Of a stretch of DNA of 10,267 nucleotides, positions 1 through 6,292 are shown piece after piece. The translations under genes were made by a program, and so were the position numbers. Within the stretch, counting starts at the first letter, position 1; each line of letters opens with the position of its first letter. The DNA is from Clostridiales bacterium (GTDB lineage: Bacteria; Bacillota; Clostridia; Oscillospirales; Butyricicoccaceae). The stretch is from contig JANZZB010000007.1 in assembly GCA_026419635.1 (NCBI GenBank), positions 9,875 through 20,141 on the forward strand, read 5' to 3'. The notes under the pieces were generated by a model. The model ran no database searches. It was given only the letters and a program-made list of their open reading frames with translations, and was not told the DNA's origin.

Positions 1-1
1 T

Positions 2-343
2 ATCGAGCAAGTGGTTGTGAACATCATTTCAAATTCATTAAAATACACGCCTCCTGGCGGACAAGTTAAGGTTTCGGTCGGAAATAAAGGTCAGGATCAA
101 ATTTATATTAAAGTGGAAGATAACGGAATAGGGATACCAAAAGAGGATATTCCGAGATTATTTGAACGATTTTACCGGGTTGACAAAGCGCGCTCACGCG
201 AAAAGGGCGGCACAGGTCTTGGTCTTGCAATTGCAAAAGAAATCGTAGAGTATCACAAAGGGCAGATTGTAGTTGAAAGTGAACTAGACCACGGGAGCAC
301 GTTTGCAATCACACTGCCCACAAATCTGCCTCTTCCCGAATGA
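2..343 (+). CDS. walK: Sensor histidine kinase WalK (YycG), C-terminal fragment
   Basis: This is the last 113 residues of a membrane histidine kinase; the 5' part lies outside the window. What remains is the HATPase_c domain that binds ATP for autophosphorylation. The visible motifs, in order, are the N box (NIISNSLKYT), the G1 box (VEDNGIGIP), the F box (RLFERFYRVDKARS) and the G2 box (GGTGLGLAIAKEIVEYHKG). All are intact, so the kinase should be active. The domain alone would fit any PhoR/WalK-type kinase. The WalK assignment rests on yycH and yycI directly downstream, which in Firmicutes accompany walRK, the essential two-component system controlling peptidoglycan hydrolases and wall growth. 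The stop codon lies 11 nt before the preferred yycH start, so the genes are probably co-transcribed and translationally coupled. Main doubt: it could be a PhoR-like paralogue. Confidence 0.88.
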   Translation: MEQVVVNIISNSLKYTPPGGQVKVSVGNKGQDQIYIKVEDNGIGIPKEDIPRLFERFYRVDKARSREKGGTGLGLAIAKEIVEYHKGQIVVESELDHGSTFAITLPTNLPLPE

Positions 344-354
344 GCGGTGGAAAT

Positions 355-1692
355 ATGATTTATAAAAAATGGAAAGAAGCCGTAAAAACCGTTATTTTAA
401 TTCTGCTTATACTATCGATTATTTTTATTTATCAATTAAATTGGGTCTATAGGCTTGACCGCGATGAATTGATGCATAAGCAATCATGGGTGTCGGGTTT
501 CGCTCAATTTTTCGGAATCATACAGAAAATCGATCAGTCGGCGCTCAGTATGGAAGTAAAGCCGGCGGTATACCCAATGAAAGTAGCTGCACGGAATCAG
601 AGGGGACTTTACAGTATTTTGTATAATCAAGATGCTGTTATGGACTTTTATAAAAAAACAGTACCTGTTTTTACAAGGGTGCTGGAGTCTGCGCAGCAAA
701 TAAAAAAGACAGATGAAACAGAGTATAAAAAAGCGCTTCAAGGTAAAATGATTTATTTTGGCTATGACGCAGAAATTCCGTTTTATGCTTTCTCCGAATG
801 GATTCATGTCAGTGGCAGAAATGAGTTTGATTTAAAAATCAGACATATTGTTTTAGAGGACGACTCCGGAACGCTTTCCATCTTTTTTCGCAATGGCATT
901 GACGGAGAAATCTACAAAATAAAAACCCAAGTTTCCAGTGCTCAGCTATTAGAGCAATTAAATACGATAGCGCCGAATAATGCTTCTTTCGCTTTTGAAA
1001 AAGGAAATGCTTTTTCGTCTGTTGAACCCGAAACCGTTCTTTGGACAACTACTCCGTTAATAAGTAAGCTTTCGGGTTACCTGCCGTCTATTATAAACGA
1101 CAATAATGCCGTTCAAACATTACTCGAAGCGTTTGGTTTTAATCCTTATACAGTAAAAAATTATAAAGAAAACAATGGGACATTGGTTTACGTTGAAAAA
1201 AATACAATGCGTGTTGAACCGGACGGAACAGTACGGTTTCTTGTTTCCGATGCGCAAAACGGTATTCCCGTTTCAGGTATTCTTTCAGGAGACAACGGCC
1301 CGACTGCGGTTGTCAGAATGATTGAAGCGGCACGTTTTCTCGTTGATAGAGCGTCGGCAAATGTAAGAGGGGATGCGGCTCCCTATTTGCGCAGAGTTCT
1401 GTTTGACAGCAAGACCCAAACGTATAATATTTATTTTGACATGCAAGTGTCCGGAGTGCCAATTTTTAGAAAAGAAGGGTCTGCCGCTCAAATCGAAATT
1501 AAGGACGGAATGATCAGCAGCGCGACATTGCATCTTAGAAATTATAAAAAAACGAGTGAAGACGTTTATTTGATTCCGCAAAAACAGGCAATTTCGATTT
1601 ATTCGACGACGAAAGATATGAACGGGGCTTTTTGGGTGCGATATGAGGATTTGAAAAAAACGCAAATCAACGCGGCATTCTTTATAGACTAG
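355..1692 (+). CDS. yycH: YycH-family membrane-anchored modulator of WalK
   Basis: A 445-residue protein with a short basic N-terminus (MIYKKWKEAVKT), one hydrophobic segment at about residues 9-29, and a long extracytoplasmic domain. This is the topology and usual length of YycH, which in Bacillus binds WalK through its transmembrane helix together with YycI and tunes kinase activity. Sequence recognition in the body is weak; identification rests on topology, length and position between walK and yycI. I chose ATG 355 because a GGTGG SD-like stretch (346-350) lies just upstream. An in-frame ATG at 340 overlaps the walK stop as ATGA but has no SD and would add only five residues before the anchor. 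YycH may act negatively (Bacillus) or positively (Staphylococcus) on WalK, so the direction of effect here is unknown. Confidence 0.82.
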   Translation: MIYKKWKEAVKTVILILLILSIIFIYQLNWVYRLDRDELMHKQSWVSGFAQFFGIIQKIDQSALSMEVKPAVYPMKVAARNQRGLYSILYNQDAVMDFYKKTVPVFTRVLESAQQIKKTDETEYKKALQGKMIYFGYDAEIPFYAFSEWIHVSGRNEFDLKIRHIVLEDDSGTLSIFFRNGIDGEIYKIKTQVSSAQLLEQLNTIAPNNASFAFEKGNAFSSVEPETVLWTTTPLISKLSGYLPSIINDNNAVQTLLEAFGFNPYTVKNYKENNGTLVYVEKNTMRVEPDGTVRFLVSDAQNGIPVSGILSGDNGPTAVVRMIEAARFLVDRASANVRGDAAPYLRRVLFDSKTQTYNIYFDMQVSGVPIFRKEGSAAQIEIKDGMISSATLHLRNYKKTSEDVYLIPQKQAISIYSTTKDMNGAFWVRYEDLKKTQINAAFFID

Positions 1693-1711
1693 ACGAGAGG
1701 GTTTATGCAAA

Positions 1712-2536
1712 TTGGAATGGAGCAAGGTAAAAACAATCCTGATTTTGGTGCTTTTCGGCGTAAATTTGTTTATGCTTTTAAGTCTTGCAAAAATATTAAA
1801 TGATGAAAAAATAATACAAAAAGATTCGCTTGAAACTGCCATCTCCATTGCAAATAAAAATGGTCTTGAGGTATCGGACGGTGACATCCCGGTTAATTTA
1901 GAAGGCGTCGTCACATATGAAATACCCAGAAATGAAAAAATGGAAGCAAAATTGGCGTCGAGCCTGATCGGAAAATATTCGGTAGAGTCGCCGGGCGCGG
2001 ATACAACAATTTATCGAGGAGAAAAGGGTGAGGCAACCTTTCGCAGCAGCGGCCATTTCGAAATTAAGATGATCGGTGATTTTGAAATACCCAAGAATGA
2101 AGGCGACGCAAAAACATACGCACTTAAAATTGCAAATGTTGTTGGAATCGATCCGCTTAACAATTATGTCGTAATAAAAGGCGGCAGTTATAGGGTCCAT
2201 CTGAAACAGGGAATCAGACAGAAAGAAGTCATCAATTCGGACATGGAAATACAATTTTACAAGGACCATATCGAGTTGATCGGAAGATGGGTATTTGGAG
2301 ATCCGCTTAGTACGGGAGAAACGCCAAAAAATACATCTGAACTTGTGTTGGATCTTGTCAACGAGCTAAAAAAACAAAATCTTCTGCCAGATAAAATCAA
2401 GTCTATACAAACGGGATATGTAGCCGGTGCAGCTACCGTAGGCAGAATAAAATTACAACCCGTCTGGAGTATCGAATGTGAAAAAGGCCAGTATAATTTT
2501 GATATCGTTCGAGGAACTTTGGTTTTTGTCGAGTAA
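1712..2536 (+). CDS. yycI: YycI-family membrane-anchored modulator of WalK
   Basis: A 274-residue protein with one N-terminal transmembrane segment (about residues 7-27) and an extracytoplasmic domain, as in YycI, the partner of YycH in the WalK-regulating membrane complex. The start is a TTG: it gives the N-terminus MEWSKVKTI, matching the M-[DE]-W-x-K-x-K opening typical of YycI. A purine-rich AGAGGG (1696-1701) lies 10 nt upstream. The nearby ATG at 1705 is in another frame. The C-terminus (PVWSIECEKGQYNFDIVRGTLVFVE) fits the YycH/YycI C-terminal fold. It follows yycH by 19 nt and is surely in the same operon. A TTG start with a distant SD may keep its expression lower than its neighbours' (inference). 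Confidence 0.85.
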   Translation: MEWSKVKTILILVLFGVNLFMLLSLAKILNDEKIIQKDSLETAISIANKNGLEVSDGDIPVNLEGVVTYEIPRNEKMEAKLASSLIGKYSVESPGADTTIYRGEKGEATFRSSGHFEIKMIGDFEIPKNEGDAKTYALKIANVVGIDPLNNYVVIKGGSYRVHLKQGIRQKEVINSDMEIQFYKDHIELIGRWVFGDPLSTGETPKNTSELVLDLVNELKKQNLLPDKIKSIQTGYVAGAATVGRIKLQPVWSIECEKGQYNFDIVRGTLVFVE

Positions 2537-2591
2537 CCGAACATGGAAAAATCGTTTAATAAAGATATAAAACTTGGAAGAAGGTTAAAGG

Positions 2592-3158
2592 ATGGGTTCT
2601 GTTCCAACCATTGATGAAGCGTATCACTTATTGAAGCAATACAACAAGGAAGCGTTTCATCTAAAACACGCTAAAATCGTTTCCGGTGTTATGGGATATT
2701 TCGCAAAAGAATATGATCCTAAGAATGTGGAGTTTTGGAAGGTTGTCGGCATGCTGCATGATCTTGATTTTGAACTTTACCCGGATCAGCATTGTATAAA
2801 AAGCCAGGAGCTGATGAGAGAGAATGGCATTGACGAAAAAATCATTCGTGCTACTGCAAGCCACGGTTATAAAATCACTGTTGATATTAAACCGGAACAT
2901 ATTATGGAAAAATTTTTATATGCGGCGGACGAGCTTACGGGACTGATTGGTGCAGTTACAATTATGAGACCGTCTAAAAGTGTGATTGATTTGGAATCAA
3001 AATCTGTGATGAAAAAATTTAAGGCGATAAATTTTGCCGCGGGCTGTTCTAGGGAAGTTATTTTAAGAGGCGTTGAAATGCTTGGTTTCGAACTTTCTGA
3101 TTTTATTCAAAAAACAATTTTAGCTATGCGGAGTTTACTGCCTGAATTGGAAGTCTAA
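2592..3158 (+). CDS. HD-domain phosphohydrolase (COG2316-like), substrate unknown
   Basis: A 188-residue soluble protein with one HD domain. Likely metal ligands are H26, the doublet H56-D57 in GMLHDLDF, and D113 in AADELTG; H67 and H91 are further candidates. The family looks like the predicted HD-superfamily hydrolases grouped as COG2316, found in Clostridia and without an established substrate. HD proteins commonly hydrolyse phosphate esters or nucleotides, but there is no GYP motif, so it is not a c-di-GMP phosphodiesterase of the HD-GYP type. The start at ATG 2592 is set by a strong SD, GGAAGAAGG (2576-2584), with 7-nt spacing. It follows yycI by 55 nt with no terminator between, so it probably belongs to the walK operon. 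It is not a standard member of the Bacillus wal operon. Confidence 0.8.
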   Translation: MGSVPTIDEAYHLLKQYNKEAFHLKHAKIVSGVMGYFAKEYDPKNVEFWKVVGMLHDLDFELYPDQHCIKSQELMRENGIDEKIIRATASHGYKITVDIKPEHIMEKFLYAADELTGLIGAVTIMRPSKSVIDLESKSVMKKFKAINFAAGCSREVILRGVEMLGFELSDFIQKTILAMRSLLPELEV

Positions 3159-3196
3159 TCTGAAAAAAATAAAAAATTGGTGGTTTAAAATAAATT

Positions 3197-3225
3197 TTGA
3201 TTTTCAATAATAATTATGTTAACAT
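3197..3225 (+). promoter_or_regulatory. Predicted sigma-A promoter of murA
   Basis: TTGATT (3197-3202), a 17-nt spacer, then TAACAT (3220-3225) preceded by TG at 3217-3218 (extended -10, TGnTAACAT). The -35 matches consensus well and the spacing is ideal. Transcription would start near 3232, giving a leader of about 47 nt to the GTG start. This suggests murA can be transcribed independently of the walK operon, since the upstream 120-bp gap contains no clear terminator. Prediction from sequence only. Confidence 0.5.
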
Positions 3226-3229
3226 AATT
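3212..3229. promoter_or_regulatory. 18-bp perfect palindrome overlapping the murA -10: candidate operator
   Basis: AATTATGTTAACATAATT is a perfect dyad centred on GTTAAC. It covers the predicted -10 hexamer and the extended -10 TG, so a dimeric repressor bound here would block RNA polymerase. I cannot match it to a known regulator: it lacks the spacer of Rex sites and the two separated half-sites of BirA sites. A/T-rich palindromes do occur by chance, but 9 consecutive matched pairs exactly at a -10 is suggestive. Confidence 0.4.
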
Positions 3230-3237
3230 GATGAGGC

Positions 3238-3255
3238 TCAGGAAAGATTTCCTGA
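3238..3255 (+). other. Hairpin in the murA 5' leader, next to the SD
   Basis: TCAGGAAA and TTTCCTGA are perfect complements separated by GA; in RNA this would fold as a 6-bp stem with a 6-nt loop. It begins within about 6 nt of the predicted transcript start and ends 9 nt before the SD AAGGGG (3265-3270). It may stabilise the mRNA 5' end or affect ribosome access. There is no following T-run, so it is not a terminator. Confidence 0.4.
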
Positions 3256-3278
3256 AAGTCCAATAAGGGGAAATGCTT

Positions 3279-4568
3279 GTGGAAAAATACAGCATTCGCG
3301 GCGGCAAAAAGCTTTACGGAGAAGTGACAATCAGTGGGGCTAAAAATGCCGCTGTTGCTATTATTCCTGCAACTGTTTTGGTGGATGGTCCATGCAGGAT
3401 TGAAAACGTACCGAAAATCAGTGATGTTACATCGCTCCTGATGATTATGAGGGAGCTTGGTGCAAATGTAAAACTTATTAACGATACTACAATTGAAATT
3501 GATTGTTCTAAAATAAGAAGTACAAAAGCGCCTTATGAATTGATACGAAAAATACGGGCTTCTTATTATCTGATCGGATCCCTCTTAGGCCGTTTTCATT
3601 GCGCCGAAGTAGGAATGCCGGGAGGATGCGACTTTGGTGTCCGACCGATCGACCAACATGTCAAAGGTTTTCAAAGCCTTGGAGCAAAAGTCGATATTAA
3701 AAACGGATTCATTCATTGCTCTGCGGAAAACGGCCTTACAGCAGCAAATATTTATTTGGATGTAGTATCCGTCGGAGCAACAATTAATATTATGCTTGCA
3801 TCCGTTTTGGCCAATGGACAGACTGTAATTGAAAACGCGGCTAAGGAGCCGCATATTGTGGATGTGGCAAACTTCTTAAACTCAATGGGCGCAGATGTAA
3901 AAGGAGCCGGCACGGACGTAATAAAAGTGCGGGGAGTTCCAACATTAAAAGGCGGAAGTTATGCGATCATACCCGATCAGATTGAAGCGGGAACTTATGC
4001 TGCGGCGGTTACGGCTGCCGGCGGCGATATTCTAATAAAAAATGTCATCCCAAAACATCTGGAGTGCATTACTGCAAAGTTAGCTGAGATGGGTGCGGTT
4101 ATAGAAGAGTATGATGATTCTGTTCGGGTAAAACGCGACGGTCCAATCAACCGCGTTAATATTAAAACGCTTCCTTATCCGGGATTTCCTACTGATATGC
4201 ATCCACAGCTTGTAACGGCCCTTTGTGTTGCTAACGGTACAAGCATTATAACCGAAGGTGTTTGGGAAAACCGTTATCGGTATGTCGACGAATTAAAACG
4301 TATGGGTGCAAAAATTCAGGTAGACGGTAAAGTAGCTATCGTAGAAGGAGTAGAGAAACTGACAGGTGCTCCTGTGCGTGCGTGGGATCTCCGGGCTGGA
4401 GCTGCAATGGTAATTGCCGGTTTGATTGCACATGGCGTAACGGAAGTGGAAGACATTATTTATATTGAACGCGGTTATGAAGATATTGTTGAAAAACTTA
4501 CGCAGCTCGGCGCGGACATCAAAAGGGTTGAATATCCGGATGAAGAAGAGGTTCGCGAGGCGCTTTAA
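3279..4568 (+). CDS. murA: UDP-N-acetylglucosamine 1-carboxyvinyltransferase (MurA)
   Basis: Catalyses transfer of enolpyruvate from PEP to UDP-GlcNAc, the first committed step of peptidoglycan synthesis, in the cytoplasm. Diagnostic segments are SGAKNAA with the substrate-binding Lys (K22) near the N-terminus, and the active-site loop PGGCDFGVRP carrying the catalytic Cys (C117), the residue alkylated by fosfomycin. The presence of Cys rather than Asp predicts fosfomycin sensitivity. Length is 429 residues, normal for MurA/EPT-type synthases, and no key residue is missing. I chose GTG 3279 over ATG 3273: the SD AAGGGG (3265-3270) is 8 nt from the GTG but only 2 nt from the ATG, and the GTG gives the family-like N-terminus MEKYSIRGGKKLYGEV. 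Firmicutes often carry two MurA paralogues; which one this is cannot be decided here. Its location between yycI and walJ is unusual and links a wall-synthesis enzyme to the wal cluster. Confidence 0.96.
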   Translation: MEKYSIRGGKKLYGEVTISGAKNAAVAIIPATVLVDGPCRIENVPKISDVTSLLMIMRELGANVKLINDTTIEIDCSKIRSTKAPYELIRKIRASYYLIGSLLGRFHCAEVGMPGGCDFGVRPIDQHVKGFQSLGAKVDIKNGFIHCSAENGLTAANIYLDVVSVGATINIMLASVLANGQTVIENAAKEPHIVDVANFLNSMGADVKGAGTDVIKVRGVPTLKGGSYAIIPDQIEAGTYAAAVTAAGGDILIKNVIPKHLECITAKLAEMGAVIEEYDDSVRVKRDGPINRVNIKTLPYPGFPTDMHPQLVTALCVANGTSIITEGVWENRYRYVDELKRMGAKIQVDGKVAIVEGVEKLTGAPVRAWDLRAGAAMVIAGLIAHGVTEVEDIIYIERGYEDIVEKLTQLGADIKRVEYPDEEEVREAL

Positions 4569-4607
4569 TAACACAAAAGCAATAGATTAATCATGTTTTT
4601 TTGATTG

Positions 4608-4635
4608 CCCCAAACAAACAATGATTTGTTTGGGG
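4608..4635 (+). other. Strong hairpin downstream of murA
   Basis: An 11-bp perfect stem, CCCCAAACAAA with TTTGTTTGGGG, around a 6-nt loop. It begins 40 nt after the murA stop. A short run TTTT (4642-4645) follows only after AATGGG, so termination here would be weak. It is more likely a 3'-end stabiliser or the first of two tandem terminator stems. Confidence 0.5.
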
Positions 4636-4647
4636 AATGGGTTTTGT

Positions 4648-4676
4648 GCACGGCTTATACCGTGCCCTTTTGTTTT
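4648..4676 (+). terminator. Rho-independent terminator of murA
   Basis: Stem GCACGG/CCGTGC (4648-4653 with 4660-4665) with a 6-nt loop, followed after CC by TTTTGTTTT (4668-4676). This is a classic terminator layout and would end the murA transcript, making walJ-rlmH a separate transcript unless read-through occurs. Confidence 0.7.
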
Positions 4677-4688
4677 ACATAATACCTG

Positions 4689-4746
4689 CTGAATAACTGA
4701 AAAATGACCTTAAGCCGCTCTGCGGCGTCATTTTCCAGTTATTCAG
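4689..4746. repeat. Long near-perfect inverted repeat (20-bp arms) with inner hairpin
   Basis: The left arm 4689-4708 (starting CTGAATAACTG) pairs with the right arm 4727-4746 (ending CAGTTATTCAG) at 19 of 20 positions; the one mismatch is A/C. Between the arms, GCCGC and GCGGC (4714-4718 and 4722-4726) form an inner stem with loop TCT, leaving CTTAA bulged on one side. No T-run follows, so it is not a terminator. The shape resembles a small palindromic intergenic repeat (REP or MITE-like) or a structured RNA. No second copy occurs in the window, so its repeat nature is not shown. Confidence 0.5.
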
Positions 4747-4783
4747 ATGCAAGGTTTTCGCGTCTTGTTTCGTAAAAATAAGC

Positions 4784-4811
4784 TTGTTTTGCCACCCATA
4801 GTTCGTAAAAT
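4784..4811 (+). promoter_or_regulatory. Candidate promoter for walJ-rlmH
   Basis: TTGTTT (4784-4789), a 16-nt spacer and TAAAAT (4806-4811). The -10 sits in the loop of the inverted repeat at 4795-4823. A transcript from about 4818 would carry the following 12-bp hairpin at its 5' end. The matches are moderate, but walJ needs a promoter because a terminator precedes it. Confidence 0.3.
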
Positions 4812-4823
4812 GCGGACTATGGG
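4795..4823. other. Inverted repeat CCCATAGT...ACTATGGG
   Basis: An 11-position stem (4795-4805 with 4813-4823, including one T/G wobble) with a 7-nt loop TAAAATG. It abuts the next inverted repeat with no gap. It could be a protein-binding dyad over the candidate walJ promoter or part of a structured leader. Confidence 0.45.
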
Positions 4824-4849
4824 CAAATGCGATTTGAAAATCGCATTTG
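4824..4849. other. Perfect 12-bp inverted repeat upstream of walJ
   Basis: CAAATGCGATTT and AAATCGCATTTG are perfect reverse complements separated by GA. It ends 43 nt before the walJ ATG and has no T-run. It is the last of the consecutive hairpins in this gap and may be a leader stem-loop or an operator. Between it and the SD (GGAGG, 4883-4887) I see nothing further. Confidence 0.5.
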
Positions 4850-4892
4850 TTCAGTGGACATTACATATGAAATCGTATGACTGGAGGAACTT

Positions 4893-5678
4893 ATGAAAAT
4901 CCACGTTTATCCGATCGCATCCGGTTCATCCGGTAATGTCACGCTTATATCCGGCGGTAAAACCCGATTTTTGCTGGATGCAGGGACAAATGCCAAATAC
5001 ATAAATAACGCGTTAAAAATGGTTGGAATTACTTTTGATGAACTTGATGGCATTGTACTTACACATGAACATACCGATCATATATCTGCTTTGAAGGTAC
5101 TAACAAAACATAAATCGATTCCGATTTATGCCTCTAAAGGTACAGCAGAGGCTTTGATAAGAAACGCGAATTGCTCAGTCCAAAATCTCTGCCCTTTTCA
5201 GGCGGGCGACGGTTTTTTTTTGGCGGAATTTTATCTTAAAAGCTTTCAAACAAGCCATGATGCCAGTGACAGCGTAGGATTTATCATCAACTATGAAGGG
5301 GAAAAAGCGGGATATGCAACAGATCTCGGGTGTATCACGAGGGAAATCATAGACTTGCTAAAGGGGTCTGAAACTTTAGTGATTGAGTCAAATCACGACC
5401 TTGATCTTTTAAAAAACGGTGCATACCCATATTATCTAAAACGACGTATCTTATCGGACCTTGGCCATTTATCAAATGATGATTGCGCAAGCGCTGCCCT
5501 GGAAATAGCAAAAGGCGGAGCAAGAAAAATTATTTTAAGCCATTTAAGTAACGAAAATAATACGGCGGAGTTAGCCTTTCAAGCGACATTTTCAAAACTC
5601 TTGGGTGCCGGTGCTGAAAATGACGTAGAGGTTCTTGTTGCCGATAGACGTTTGGCAAATATGGCATGCGCTTTGTAA
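4893..5678 (+). CDS. walJ: WalJ (YycJ), metallo-beta-lactamase-fold hydrolase of the wal cluster
   Basis: A 261-residue MBL-fold protein of the YycJ/WalJ family, cytoplasmic, thought to be a dinuclear-metal nuclease; in Bacillus and relatives it is encoded in the wal operon and linked to DNA replication, repair and wall homeostasis. The metal motif HxHxDH is intact as H58-E-H60-T-D62-H63 (THEHTDH). Further ligands are probably H122 (TSHDASDS), D144 (ATDLG) and H217 (LSHLSNENN). The N-terminus (PIASGSSGNVTLI) is the family hallmark. The start is fixed by SD GGAGG (4883-4887), 5 nt upstream. It is followed 10 nt later by rlmH, the same order as in many Firmicutes, so the two form an operon. Nothing in the sequence suggests loss of activity. 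Confidence 0.93.
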   Translation: MKIHVYPIASGSSGNVTLISGGKTRFLLDAGTNAKYINNALKMVGITFDELDGIVLTHEHTDHISALKVLTKHKSIPIYASKGTAEALIRNANCSVQNLCPFQAGDGFFLAEFYLKSFQTSHDASDSVGFIINYEGEKAGYATDLGCITREIIDLLKGSETLVIESNHDLDLLKNGAYPYYLKRRILSDLGHLSNDDCASAALEIAKGGARKIILSHLSNENNTAELAFQATFSKLLGAGAENDVEVLVADRRLANMACAL

Positions 5679-5688
5679 GGAGATCTGG

Positions 5689-6171
5689 ATGCTGACGGTT
5701 AAAATACTATGTGTAGGAAAGTTAAAGGAAGCCTATTTTTATAATGCGTGTGATGAGTATTTAAAACGGCTTTCAAAATACTGCAGAGTTGAAATTGTTG
5801 AAATTAAAGAAGAACGTCTTCCGGACTCTCCGTCTGAAAAGCAATTAAATGAAGCTCTTCTGGAAGAGGAAAAACGCATTCTTGAAGCGATTCCAAAAGG
5901 TTCCTTTTTGATTGCGCTTTGTGTTGAAGGCGATCAGATCTCCAGTGAAGATTTTGCCCGTCAAATAAACGATTGGCAAGTCGGGGGAGAATCTAAACTA
6001 TGTTTTCTTATCGGGGGATCAGAGGGACTGTCCGATAACGTTAAAAAACAGGCTGGGTACCGAATATCCCTGTCTAAAATGACCTTTCCGCACCATTTGG
6101 CACGTGTTGTACTGCTTGAACAACTTTATAGGGCTTTTCAGATTGTTACGAACGGAAAATACCATAAATGA
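5689..6171 (+). CDS. rlmH: 23S rRNA (pseudouridine1915-N3)-methyltransferase RlmH
   Basis: A 160-residue SPOUT-class methyltransferase, the usual length for RlmH. It methylates pseudouridine 1915 in helix 69 of 23S rRNA using S-adenosylmethionine, acting on assembled 70S ribosomes. Evidence is the SAM-binding knot segment LCFLIGGSEGLSD and the C-terminal signature SKMTFPHHLARVVLLEQLYRAFQIVTNGKYHK, which together define the family. The start ATG 5689 has SD AAGGAG (5677-5682) at 6-nt spacing; the SD overlaps the walJ stop codon, indicating coupling. A longer reading from TTG 5635 would overlap walJ by 44 nt and is not supported. It is the last gene of its transcript, ending before the terminator at 6243. 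Confidence 0.96.
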   Translation: MLTVKILCVGKLKEAYFYNACDEYLKRLSKYCRVEIVEIKEERLPDSPSEKQLNEALLEEEKRILEAIPKGSFLIALCVEGDQISSEDFARQINDWQVGGESKLCFLIGGSEGLSDNVKKQAGYRISLSKMTFPHHLARVVLLEQLYRAFQIVTNGKYHK

Positions 6172-6242
6172 TTCTGTTGAAAGATCGCTATGTGATTTAT
6201 TCGTGCGGCTATGCAGTGTAAATGGAAAATAAAGAAAAAAAT

Positions 6243-6266
6243 AAAACGGCAGAGTTCTGCCGTTTT
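6243..6266. terminator. Bidirectional terminator between convergent rlmH and PfkB gene
   Basis: AAAACGGCAGA and TCTGCCGTTTT form a perfect 11-bp inverted repeat with GT between (in RNA about 9 bp with a tetraloop). On the + strand the stem ends in TTTTGCTT. On the - strand it is followed by TTTTATTTTTTTCTTT, a much stronger U-tract, so it serves best as terminator of the minus-strand PfkB gene that ends 26 nt away. Confidence 0.8.
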
Positions 6267-6292
6267 GCTTATAGAATATGAAATTTACAAAA

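Noticed and set aside
1285..1914. A 209-codon open frame on the minus strand across yycH and yycI
   Set aside because: It is antisense to two well-supported genes, has no recognisable domain or SD, and its composition looks like a frame shadow of A/T-rich coding DNA.
2543..2614. Short open frame starting at ATG 2543 between yycI and the HD gene
   Set aside because: Only 23 codons, with no SD, and it runs into the HD gene in another frame; most likely chance.
4822..4833. 12-nt exact match GGCAAATGCGAT also at 7365-7376, both in leaders of plus-strand genes
   Set aside because: A few chance 12-mer repeats are expected in 10 kb and the match does not extend; no further copies were seen.
5635..5688. 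Extended N-terminus of rlmH from TTG 5635
   Set aside because: It would overlap walJ by 44 nt and make the protein longer than the family norm, whereas ATG 5689 has an ideal SD.
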